DNA from: Neurospora tetraspora | Taxonomy: Eukaryota > Ascomycota > Sordariomycetes > Sordariales > Sordariaceae | DNA: 64,000 nt | Direction of reading: 5' to 3' | Assembly (NCBI RefSeq): GCF_033439725.1 | Contig: NW_026944389.1 | Span: 930,001-994,000, forward strand | Shown: positions 54,908 through 64,000 of the stretch, one piece after another | Position numbering within the stretch: the stretch's first letter is position 1 | Layout: every line of letters starts with the position of its first letter | Notes under the pieces: generated by a model | The model's input: only the letters and a program-made list of their open reading frames with translations | Told to the model about the DNA's origin: nothing | The model's database searches: none | Made by a program: the position numbers and the translations under genes

Positions 54908-56538
54908 CGTGCGTGGCTCTTGGGTTGAGTTGCTTGTGGTGGTGGCGTTCTTCGGCTTTGGCTTTTTTTCAGAAAAGGTAATGAGGATGCATTGGTGTGC
55001 TTCAAGCAGTCAAGCTTCTTGGCCGGTTGCTCGATGGCGTAAACTGCAAATACTGGTGGTGATGTGATGTTTTGTTGACTTTGTCCCAAATTATTGACAT
55101 GTGCCAGAGAAAGAACGACTTGGTGACAATGGCTGTCAGGATTTCCAGGTTGTTAGATGTGGTGGCGCTTCAACCGTAAACGGCTGTCAAGGCGAATGGA
55201 ACACAAATGGAGGGGTCCAACGGGGTTACTGACGTCCAAACAGGGCAACCAATTAACTGGGCGGGAAGTATCAGTCAGGACTCTCTTAATGACAGGAGGT
55301 CCTGATTGCTGACTGCCATGGGAACGGAACCTACCAACAACCAACAGTTACATCTAGGACATGGCTGTTGCAGAACGGTACTGGTCGCGATTCCTCGGTC
55401 AGACCAAGCACTCCGTCCCTGCAAGCAACTTCAAGTCCGACAAGTTTAAGTGATTGGACTGATGCGCAGTGTAATTGTAAACGTAACCGGTGTTTTTGTG
55501 TACCATGGAAATGTCTGTGTTGGTCTCCAAGACCCGGAGCTTGTATTCGCTCTTCGTATACGAGACCAAAAAATCCTCCGTCTGCGGCTTATCGGAGTGC
55601 AACTGCAACGGCTCATCACAAAACCACCACCGGCTAAGGATTCCGCATGCCCCGATAGTGGTTCCTGATACTCTGCCGTGTTGCATTATTCGCTTGAACG
55701 GTGGCAGATGCGACATGGCAAAGGGTCTGGCTGATGATGATCCCTTTGCTCTTTTATCCGACTTTGATCCTACCCACATAGTATTGCCGTGCGACACCCC
55801 CCGATAGAATGGTGGGGGGTGCTGAGTGAGTGCTCCGTCTACGCCGCAATGAAGCAGCTTTGTGGTCTTTGTGTCCATATAAAAACGGCCCGTTGTCCGC
55901 CCCCCTCATTTTGCGGTTCGTCCCCTTGCTGACTGACCATGGTTCGCCTGCAGCCAATGTGGTATTGTTTCGGTGGTTCGCGTGTATGCATTGGACGAAT
56001 GGTCCCAAGGAACGGTGGTAAGGTGAGGTGAGGGGCTGACGGCAGATATTATAGTAGTAGCAGGCAGACAAGCCCACGATTTTCTTTCGTGTAACCATCC
56101 CGGACGCTGGACACGGCACACCGTTTATTAGCATGTATTGCTACTCAATATCAGCGTGGTGGTGGGTGAGCGTCGGCGGAAGGTAGGAATAGGATGGACT
56201 GTGACATGCCCGGACCAAAGACCATGCTGGGAAGGAAGAAGGGTCGAGGGAACTGTTGTGCAACGACACGGGCAAAGACGGAAGAGGCTGGCATCAGCTG
56301 CCGGCACATTTCCCCTCGTCGCTTACTCTTGGCCAGGGAAGGCTGGAGAGGATCAGGTCTGTATCTTTTGGCCCGCGCAATGGTGGAATGAGTAATAAGG
56401 TAGCGATTCCCGTTGAGGCTGCTGCCATTGACACCTCGGTGTCTCGTCCTTGGAAGCCAAATGCCCGAGATCAATTGACTTTTGGGCTCAAGTCATTGCC
56501 AACAGCAGATTGGGTTGTCCAAACAGCCTTGAGCCATC
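54908..56538. other. Intergenic, no supported gene
   Basis: 1.6 kb between the divergent esterase and rhodopsin-domain genes. The longest frame (minus strand, 55399-55878) has no motif. Nothing repeat-like or AT-rich seen. Confidence 0.4.
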
Positions 56539-57865
56539 ATGTCCCAACCCCAACTCTCACCTCCCGAGTATGACAGCCCGGGCGGCCTCATCGCCGGGTC
56601 TGTCATCATGTGGATTATCTCGACACTTTGTGTTGGCTTGAGATTCTACTCCAAGAGGTGGAAGCGTCAAGGCTACATTGCGGCCGACTGGCTGATCGTG
56701 GTGGCTGCAGTTTTCGCAACCGGGATGACCGTGATGGAGATCTATGGTGAGTGAAAACGCCGACCACATCTTCTTCGCCGCAACTTCTAACGAGAAACAG
56801 GCGTGAAGGAACACGCCTTGGGATATCCACTGGGGGGCTCGATCGAAGACCCCAAGGCAGTCAACGGACGTCTGAACAAGGCCAAACATGTGCGCTTCCT
56901 TGTCCAAGCCTTGCTCTGCCCTTTCTAACAGACTGTTTTTTTTTTTAGATTGAACTCTCGTTCCTGCTGCTCGGTATCGCTACTCTCGGCTTGATCAAGC
57001 TATCCGTATGCTTCCTGTTCTGGCACCTCTTTGCCCGAGTCGTGTTTCGCCGTTTCCTCATGGTCTGGATCGCAATCATCATTGCGTGGACTCTGGCCTT
57101 TGTCCTGGGTGGCCTGCTAGAGTGCGGCTCGCACCTCAAGGCTCTGTTCGGACAGCCGCAAGAGTATCTGGATCACTGCGGAAGCGCGATTCCCACCGGA
57201 TATGCAATGGTGGGCAGTGATGTTGCCACCGACTTTATCACGCTGCTCATCCCAATTCCCGTGATCTACAGCATGAAGATGGACAAACGTACTAGGTTCT
57301 TGACGCTGCTGACCTTTATGATCGGTGCCCTGTGAGTCTTGTCTGTCCAAGTCCTGAAGTGTCAGCCAGGCTAACAGTAGATGATAGGTCCGTGGGTGCG
57401 TCCGTCGCCAAAGCCTACATCTACATCAAGGCAAGCTTGGGTCTGTGGACGTCGGATGCCATCTGTAAGCGCCAGTGTCCCCTATCCTATTTCGTCTGAT
57501 AGATGATCTGCTAACGCAGTGGTATAGCCATGCTCACTGGTCTCTCCATCTGGAACCTGGCTGAGGTCCATATCGGTATTGTTGCTGCATGCGGCCCTAC
57601 GCTGCGACCGATCCTGGCACGCATCATACCAACCGAGAGTCTCATGTCCCTCATGTCCCTTTTGGGAGTAAGCTCGAACACGTCCAAGCAGAACGAGCTC
57701 CCCAGCTTTGTCAAGATGCCAGATGCCGACAGTGCTGAGCACTTGCAGCCCGGGGCAGAGAAGGTTGGATCCAAGGGTGCTGATGGGCCTCATGGGGTTC
57801 GGCAGTATGAGATGGAATCATGGAACGACGCCGAGTCCGAGAGACGTGGTCAGAACCATGTCTGA
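56539..57865 (+). CDS. Rhodopsin-domain (PTH11-like) seven-helix membrane protein
   Basis: Five exons, 56539-56746, 56801-56889, 56949-57331, 57388-57464 and 57528-57865, 364 aa; introns of 54, 59, 56 and 63 nt. Seven hydrophobic helices can be traced: LIAGSVIMWIIST.., WLIVVAAVFATGM.., ELSFLLLGIATLGL.., VWIAIIIAWTLAFVLGG, TDFITLLIPIPVIY, LLTFMIGALSVGA, and the last ending in the family motif AACGPTLRPI. It begins with the typical SPPEYDSPG leader and ends in a 90-residue hydrophilic tail. No CFEM domain precedes it. Proteins of this large fungal family are taken as GPCR-like sensors of surfaces or small molecules at the plasma membrane; the ligand is unknown. The last intron uses the AG at 57527 rather than the earlier gctaacgcag, because only this keeps the frame. 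Confidence 0.85.
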
Positions 57866-59486
57866 GGAAGACAGCCTGTGTATGCCTGGATGGCCTCGGT
57901 GTTGTCCAACATCAATCTGACTAGCTGTCGTGCCATTACTGTAAAGCCATCATGGTCCTCCTCTTTTCCATCGTCATGCTCGGGGAGATTGAGAAATTGG
58001 TCCGATGGCCGAATGTCGTCTTCGTCTTTGCTTCATTATCGCTGTCGATGCAATGCTTGCTTGATTGGTCCTCGGGCACTGGTTTACGAGCGGATGCCGG
58101 ATGTGAACATTCCACTTGCGGTGGTTCATGTAACTGCCATGACATGGGAAACAAATAAAATAAAACTTGGACATGTCAAACAGTCAATAACAAGGCCTGG
58201 CAAGTGCACGGTGCACTGCAAGTTGGGGCTTTGCAGCAGTTCACGCAGGCCCCCTGAAGCCACTGCAAGCCACTCCTTCCGTGGCGTCGAATCGGCCTGA
58301 ACCGGAGCAACGTGCCACTTTTACGGCAAGATCAGAGGCGCAGAAGGGAGCAGCCACTGGAAATTGGATGCCATTCCGACTTTTGCCCTGTCAACAATCA
58401 ACGTCACCAATTCCAATCTCATCACGACTCCACAATCTCCATGTCCCCAACGTTCTGGACTCTGTGGGCTCTGCTGTTTTCCCAGGATCCCCCTGGCAGT
58501 CTGTTTACTCCACTGGGGAGCTTCGTCTTCAGCTTTCTCTTTGTCTTCCTCGCTTGTCTTTCCTCTTCGCGGTCTGTCCCGTCGAATCGCAATGCTGGGC
58601 AAGAGCCTCGGCAAGACCCCGGGCTCGGCCCGTTAGTGATCTTCCCCGAACTCCATACAAAACAAGGCAAAGCGCTAACAGGGCGTGGTAGATCACCCAG
58701 GGTTCCATTGACATTGAATGGACGCCATGGATCCTCGCAACATCCCTCCCTCCCCACGATAGCGCCGGATCCAATTTGACCTTGGTGTAGGCAGCTCTGC
58801 GGACTGGCCGAGTAGAACTCTGGTGATGCCGTCATCCTCTCGGTTCCCAGCCGAGATTAACATGGAACGTCAACAAGCAATGGACCTTTTCACCGACATC
58901 TCGGATTGGCCTTGATTCCGACCATACGGACACCCCAAGGACACAGGTAGACATGCCTGGGAATAACCTCCATTTCCTCCAACTCTTTCTCTACGGCGGC
59001 TCAGCTGTCATCGGGCACCAAGCGAGTACGGACTCCGACCGCGCTATTGACGCACTATCGTTTTTTGAACACCCCAGGTTCCCATGGAAAGCTTGTTTCC
59101 AATCAAGTGTACGGCCCTACTAGCCTACACGTGTGCTTGCCCGTCTCCCAGATAGCCGGGAACATGTCAACACAGTACTAGTCCGCCTAGAGATGGGTTA
59201 GCGGGAAAACCACTTGGTCTAGACTCGTCCAATCGGCCCAGCATGGCCTCCCCGAAAGGAGATGCAAAATCGATGATAGCTCGTGTGGCGTCCTATCAAT
59301 ACCAGCACACGGAAATTACACATACCGACTTCAGCCCTCAACCGCTCTCCTTGGTTCGGGCACACTTGGTTAAAAGGGTTCCATTGCCATTCCAAAGAGA
59401 GGTGATCGACACAGCCAACCGTGGATTCGGGATTCGACAAAACACACTCGCTTACCACTCACTCCAGTCATTCTTTTGTTTTCACC
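57866..59486. other. Intergenic, no supported gene
   Basis: 1.6 kb without a supported gene. A perfect palindrome AGTGCAC-G-GTGCACT lies at 58203-58217. Overlapping frames up to about 155 codons near 58281-58835 lie on both strands in three or more phases, a sign of non-coding GC-rich DNA. Confidence 0.4.
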
Positions 59487-60917
59487 ATGAAGCAAGCTTT
59501 GTTCTTGGTCTCGGGCTTTGCCTGGCTGAACCTGGCCTCGGCCGCCTGCTGTCGCAGCAACAAGTGCTTGAAGGGTACGATTGCTTTCAGTAGAATGTTC
59601 TCACGGAAATACTAACAAACGTCTTGTCACAACAGCCATTGTCCTAAACGAACATGGTATCGATGACTGCGCTTCGGTCCTTATCGAGACTGTGTAGGTT
59701 CCAGCCAGAATCGTGACCGAGATCGTTACCGTGTCTTCTACCCAGTATGCCACCGTCCTTGGCACCGAGATTGTCACCGAGATCGAGTCAACCACCGCTG
59801 CCACCGAGACTGTCTTCTTCACCGAGAGCTCTTCCGTCACCATCGGCACCGAGACAGTCTCTCAGCTTACAACTGAGACGACCATTGCCAGCACTGAGAC
59901 CGTCTTCCAGACCATCACCGTCCCTGCTCCGACCGAGAAGAAGCGTGACATCGATACCTTGACGTTCGTGGAGCCCACCAGCTCGGCCCCGGTCGAGCCT
60001 GCTCCCGTTCAGTCTTCTCCGGCGCTCCCCGAGTATGCCTTGGACTGCCCATCCTTCGACAAGTACAAGTCGGCCTGCAAGTGCGTCGGTGCTGAGGTCG
60101 TAACCATCACCGTTCCCGTTCCCGTTTCGACTGTTACTGTCGAGGAGACCACTGTAAGTTTTCACTATCCCAAGGTTCGCAGGGGAACCTAGCTAACTTG
60201 ACTTCTTTTTCCTAGACCGTCTTTGCCTCTGTCGCTGCCACCGTTACCACCACGGAAACTGAGTTGGTCTCAGTGACGGCCACAGCCTCGGCTACCACGA
60301 CTGTGCTTGTGAAGGATGTTGAGACGGTCACCGCCACTCAGACTGATATCGTCTTTCTCACTGCCACTGTCACCGCGATCGAGACCGCGACCGCCGCCCC
60401 CGAGCCTGTGCAACCCGTGTGTCTAACCAACACCGACGCCTTCCGTGCAATGACCACCTTCAATGGCAACACCATCTACATGTACGCCAACTTGCTGAAC
60501 GGCATAAGCGGTAACCTGAACTGGCTATTTGGCAGCACCAGCACCTCCGCGTCCGTTCAGCCCCGGTACAACTTGGCTCTTGATAGCGAAGGCTCTCTGT
60601 ACTTTCACGACAGAGTTGTTCCCTATACCTACACATACTACGTCTATATCGGGACATTAAATTCGGGCAGCAGTTGGCTCCAAATCAACGACAAGCAAGC
60701 TGTTGAGGGTCAAATTGCGGCGGGTGCCAAGGTCAGCAAGATCAAGGGATGCGTGAATTCCGTCACTGGTGAGCTCACGCTCCAAGATTCTCTCGGAAGA
60801 AAGAACATTCTTATTTGCGGCGGACAGGTCTGGTTGTCTGCCGGCCTGGGTGAAGATATCAACCGTGGGACCTGCTACCAGCAGTTCCCCCATGTCGTCG
60901 CGCCATACGGGGCCTAG
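59487..60917 (+). CDS. Secreted Thr/Val-rich cell-wall-type protein, in-frame TAG near the start
   Basis: Exons 59487-59574, 59636-60153 and 60216-60917 (introns of 61 and 62 nt, both with CTAAC). The signal peptide is MKQALFLVSGFAWLNLASA, followed by CCRSNKCLKAIV..DDC, the small Cys motif common at the start of fungal Thr-rich surface proteins. Then come about 200 residues of TETV/TVT repeats with an internal KKR, and a C-terminal 150-residue globular part (YMYANLLNGISGN.., ..YNLALDSEGSLYF..) of unknown fold. With these exons TAG at 59695-59697 interrupts the frame after about 49 residues (CAG-to-TAG type). A later 3' splice site (ttccag, 59704) would skip the stop and stay in frame but would lose the Cys/DDC segment. 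It is either a pseudogene or a spliced variant; about 435 codons in full. Confidence 0.65.
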
Positions 60918-61076
60918 TTCAGGAAACTGCACATTCGGGATGTGGGGTGCAGTGGCGGACGTTTGGCCATTTATCTAGAACAGTCTCAAGCCTTCAGATA
61001 GAGTATAATCACTTAATGTTACTGTAGACGTCTGACGTCCTTCATTCACTTGAGCACTTGGTTCGGTTTTAATGTT
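60918..61076. other. 3' flank ending in the MITE target duplication
   Basis: Short 3' UTR region; its last eight bases, TTAATGTT (61069-61076), are duplicated after the element. Confidence 0.6.
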
Positions 61077-61684
61077 GAGAAAACCTCAGCGCACTCCAAG
61101 GTTAGCCTACACGGACTCTAAGACCCATAAAATCCCAAGGGTTAGGGTCTCTGGCACCCCATAACACCCCATGACACCCGACATCAGAAAGTCCACTTTT
61201 ACCCGTGAAAATACCCCATTTCAATGCACGAAACATTGCACCACATTTCGTGAAATTTTTGGCCAGTCTTGCACCCCTTTTTGAACTTGGCGGTTTTGGG
61301 TGATTTTTGCACGTCGCATCACCACCACTCTACTTTGAGTCGCTTAATACGATAGGGTTCTTGCTATTGCCCGGCAAGTGTTGCCATACGATCCATGGGT
61401 TCCTGTCATTATGGTGACCAAGTAAATAAACAAGAGAAGGATTTCAGGGATCAAGACTGTACTGAGCTGACTGTGCGTGCCGGGTTTGGTGGGTTCAAAT
61501 TATTTCGATATGGGGGATTCACAACACCACGAAAAGTATCACGACTTTTACTCTGGCGGGAGCGATGTTTGGAACATTGAAATGAACCCAGTTTACCATA
61601 CAAAACGACCGTATTTATATGACAGCTGTCATATGGGTCTTAGAGTGCGTGTAGGTTGGGCTTGGAGTGCGCTGAGGTTTTCTC
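61077..61684. mobile_element. MITE, 608 bp, 55-bp inverted repeats, 8-bp target duplication
   Basis: Left end GAGAAAACCTCAGCGCACTC continues CAAG..CTACACG.ACTCTAAGACCCAT; the right end is its inverted copy over about 55 bp with few differences. TTAATGTT stands on both sides (61069-61076 and 61685-61692). An 8-bp duplication fits hAT or Mutator-type elements; the GAGAAAA start recalls Mutator ends. No coding capacity. Inside is a triplicated CACCCCAT-like stretch (61158-61180) and the palindrome TGACAGCTGTCA. The sequence is not RIP-degraded. Confidence 0.85.
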
Positions 61685-61995
61685 TTAATGTTTGTCATTT
61701 GCCTCATTCCGTTGTCTCTTATTATAAAAATAAGGCACTCCCATGCCATGCCTTGTTGTCGAACAAACAGCCAGCACATTTGCACACGCAACTTGCGGCC
61801 CAAAAAAGCCTACGAACTACGTAGTCTAGCTAGTCTACGTACCAACGAGCATCCAAGCATCAGAATCACAGTGTCTTCCACCATACAAAGTCAGCCTTCT
61901 CCTTTCCCTCCCCGTTCGTTCCCTTCTATCCCACCCCTCTCCCCTCTGACTCTCCTCCCTCTCCTCCCTTCTTCTTCTTCTTCTTCTTCTCAACC
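61685..61995. other. 3' flank of the Rossmann-fold gene
   Basis: About 300 bp between the MITE and the stop codon. It is pyrimidine-rich with a TTC/CTT microsatellite (about 61970-61990) overlapping the end of this stretch. No gene seen. Confidence 0.5.
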
Positions 61996-62945
61996 CTACC
62001 CCAACCCAGCAACCCTCCTCCACCCTTCATTTGACACAACCACCCCACCCCCCTCCAACTTCTCAATCCCCTTTCCCCCCGTCTCTCCCTCCTTCCTAAT
62101 CGTCTCATCCCACCCTCCCATAGCCATCTCCACCAAAAACTTCCCAAGTGGCTCAGTAGGACTCCACATCTTCTTATACCCCGCCCTGATCGGCGGTCCC
62201 AAAACACATCCCGCCAAGTTCACGAGGAAGGGGGGTTTGGGAATGTAAGGCGTGATGGCGGGGTGGGAGGACGGGTCGACAAAGCCTGGTCTCATTGACC
62301 AGGGAAGAAAGGTGCCGGGGGTGGAGTAGAGCTGGGAGAGGGAGAGCTCGGTTTGTCCCTTGATGATGGCGAACCAGGGGTTTGTGAGGCGAGAGAGGAG
62401 GGGCTGGGAGTCAAGGGGGACGGTGGTGGCGCCTTCGCCGGATACGTAGATGAAGCGGAAGGGTTGCTGCGGTTGGGATTGGGATTCTGGGGAAGAAGAA
62501 GCAGGAGAGGAGGAGGGGCCGGAGGGGCCGGAGGAGGGGAGGGTCTGGAAAGCGGCGGCGGCGGCGAGGGGGAAGTCCTTTGTTATTTTGACGTATTCCC
62601 TTTTACAGTCCATCAGTATCAGTTTGTCGTCTTGGTTTAGGGAAACAACAGATGGATGGGAAAAGAGAAAGGGAACATAACATACTCCTTCCCAACAGCA
62701 TTCTGACTGATTCCCAACGCCCAAACGCATCCCGTTGCTCCCCTAAGTTGGTTGAGCAGGTCACTATCGTATTTCTCGAAATCCTTGTGAAGAATGACGT
62801 TGATGCGAGGGTCCTTCGCATCTTCGGCCATCTTGACGGGTCGTCGGCTGATGATGGAGATCTTGGTGATGTCTTTTGTCTTGATCATGGCGTCTAGGAC
62901 GGCGGAGCCGACGAGGCCGGTGGCGCCTGTTAGGATTAGATGCAT
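61996..62945 (-). CDS. NAD(P)-binding Rossmann-fold protein (short epimerase/reductase type)
   Basis: Two exons, 62945-62686 and 62599-61996 (86-nt intron, GTATGT..GTAAAAG), 287 aa. The N-terminus MHLILTGATGLVGSAV has the TGxxGxxG dinucleotide-binding motif of extended short-chain dehydrogenases (residues 6-13), followed by ISRRP at the end of the second strand, which suggests NADPH. GCVWALGIS marks the fourth strand. After a Ser/Pro/Gln-rich insert, FRFIYVSGEGA and the hydrophobic C-terminal region follow, the layout of the fungal HIM1-like/NAD-dependent epimerase relatives. No Tyr-xxx-Lys pair is obvious, so the catalytic activity is uncertain. Confidence 0.8.
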
Positions 62946-63397
62946 TTTGGGTTGATGATGTTGGTGTGTTTGCTATGGGTTAAGAAGAACAACGAAAAGG
63001 AAAGAGAGGGTTTGACGGACTTGTAGAGGGGTGGGAAAATATATATATCATTATCATCATATACGAAGCGGCCGACAAATAATGATGCTATCTAACACAT
63101 GCCTGGCACTAGCTCGTTTCTAGATCTGACATAAGCCGAAGCCGCATCGAGTCGCATGCCTTAACTCCTTGCGTCCAATGAGATCTCTCGTCTTACCTCC
63201 GGGCTCCGCGGGTCCAATATCCGGGAGCGGGCCGGAGCGGGTTTGCGGCCGCATCACCGCAAAAGTGGAGTGGCTGTGGAGCACACACAGCCCCGGGTTG
63301 ACTCCCGAACCAGCGGCTCGGGGCCGCGTGAACTCCACTGTTGACGACAGCTAGGTACGGAAGCTTCACGGCCGTCTTCAGCCCGAGATGACCACGG
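62946..63397. other. Intergenic region
   Basis: 450 bp between the promoter of the Rossmann-fold gene and the 3' end of the last gene. TATATATATC near 63040. No gene seen. Confidence 0.5.
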
Positions 63398-64000
63398 CTA
63401 GGTCCTTCCAATAACCCATGCCCTTTCCACAACCATCTTAGGTTCGTTAGGCTCGCATCTCGCCAATGCTCCGAAGGGGATGAAAGCAATGTACTTGACC
63501 CTTGAGTTGACCTCCTTTCCTTCTGTTGTTAGCTTTAGCTGGCCCATTTTCTCGTGCCATCGCGGGTGGATCAACGCCTTTCCAGATTTGTCCACCTTCG
63601 GTTCCCATTCGGGAGGATCTTCGTCGTCTTCCTCGTCGGTGCTCTTCGAAGCAATTTCGATCTGTAATGGGACTGGTGACTTCCTAATCGCCAGTTTGAG
63701 ATCCAAAGCCTGTTCGCAGAGTTGCTCGATGGTCTTCTCAACCAGTTTCTTGTTCCGGGCGAAAGTGAACTTCATCAAAGGTTCAAGGTACCCGATTAAC
63801 GTTTGCGCCGCACTCTTCGCTTCAGCTGTCAACACCCCCTGACGAAGTTGCTTGAAAAGGTTGATGTTAACCGCTCGCCATTTTGCTTCACTCTTTTGTC
63901 CCACTGTCGTCACATCCTCGTTAGCATTCAATCATCCATCACCAACAGCGTAAAGAAACATACCTTTCTCATGCCTCATCAAATACCCCTCAATATCCTC
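63398..64000 (-). CDS. 3' part of an unknown protein gene, cut by the window edge
   Basis: The two visible exons are 64000-63964 and 63903-63398, with a 59-nt intron (GTATGT, GCTAACG, GACGACAG); the gene continues beyond the right end. The 180 visible residues (..LMRHEKVGQKSEAKWRA..) are mainly helical and charged, with an acidic stretch (TDEEDDEDPPEWEP) and a C-terminal part VKYIAFIPFGALARC.., KMVVERAWVIG. I do not recognise the family. A conventional ATG at 63931 lies inside the intron and should not be taken as the start. Confidence 0.65.

Noticed and set aside
63398-63931. Treating the ATG at 63931 as the start of the last gene
   Set aside because: The ATG lies inside a good intron (GTATGT..GCTAAC..ACAG), and the frame continues upstream through the donor site to the window edge.
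1-64000. CRISPR arrays, bacterial operons, ribosome-binding sites, rRNA genes
   Set aside because: Spliced genes, intron signals and RIP mark the window as fungal; no spaced direct-repeat array or rRNA sequence was seen.

Overview
The window is eukaryotic DNA from a filamentous ascomycete, most likely Sordariales and Neurospora-like. Genes carry short introns (49-145 nt) with GT..AG ends and CTAAC/CTGAC-type branch sites. Protein families are typical of Pezizomycotina: UstYa-like, NACHT-type NLR, rhodopsin-domain (PTH11-like) membrane proteins, Ser/Thr-rich secreted proteins. Three AT-rich blocks (about 13.1-18.5, 21.3-24.5 and 40.4-45.5 kb) are almost empty of CpA/TpG and full of TpA, the signature of repeat-induced point mutation (RIP). 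The genus is an inference; the RIP-like pattern is directly visible.

Layout. 0.8-9.1 kb: a trypsin-fold protein, a small gene remnant next to a solo LTR (target duplication GGGGA), an aldo-keto reductase and a HAD-family hydrolase. 9.1-13.0 kb: long intergenic stretch. 13.0-18.66 kb: a pogo/Fot1-type DNA transposon with 97-bp inverted repeats and TA duplication, itself hit by a 2.25-kb LTR element with TATAT duplication. 21.1-25.8 kb: a secreted PAN/Apple-like gene broken by a hAT element; its frame is continuous across the empty site, and it has two further in-frame TAG codons. 26.8-27.1 kb: a small inverted-repeat element. 28.1-36.6 kb: a coiled, charged nuclear-type protein, then an AAA ATPase and a NACHT NLR placed head to head; the NLR carries a one-base frameshift. 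37.5-39.6 kb: a Whi5-domain protein. 40.2-45.7 kb: a RIP-degraded Copia element. 46.3-46.9 kb: a tRNA-like/SINE-like segment and CTAAC-rich tandem repeats. 47.6-54.9 kb (all minus strand): a glycine-zipper protein, a UstYa-like protein (with a GC-AG intron), a 63-residue secreted peptide precursor and a secreted type-B carboxylesterase. 56.5-64 kb: a seven-helix rhodopsin-domain protein, a Thr-rich secreted protein with an in-frame TAG, a 608-bp MITE with an 8-bp duplication, a Rossmann-fold reductase-like protein, and the 3' part of an unknown gene cut by the window edge.

Two gene groupings may be functional. The AAA ATPase and the NLR share a 678-bp divergent promoter and may be a defence or incompatibility pair. 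The UstYa-like protein lies 1.2 kb from a tiny signal-peptide gene with dibasic (RR, KKR) sites, which could be a minimal ribosomal-peptide (RiPP) locus. Both are inferences from context. Exon joins were assigned by hand from splice consensus and frame continuity, not from transcripts.
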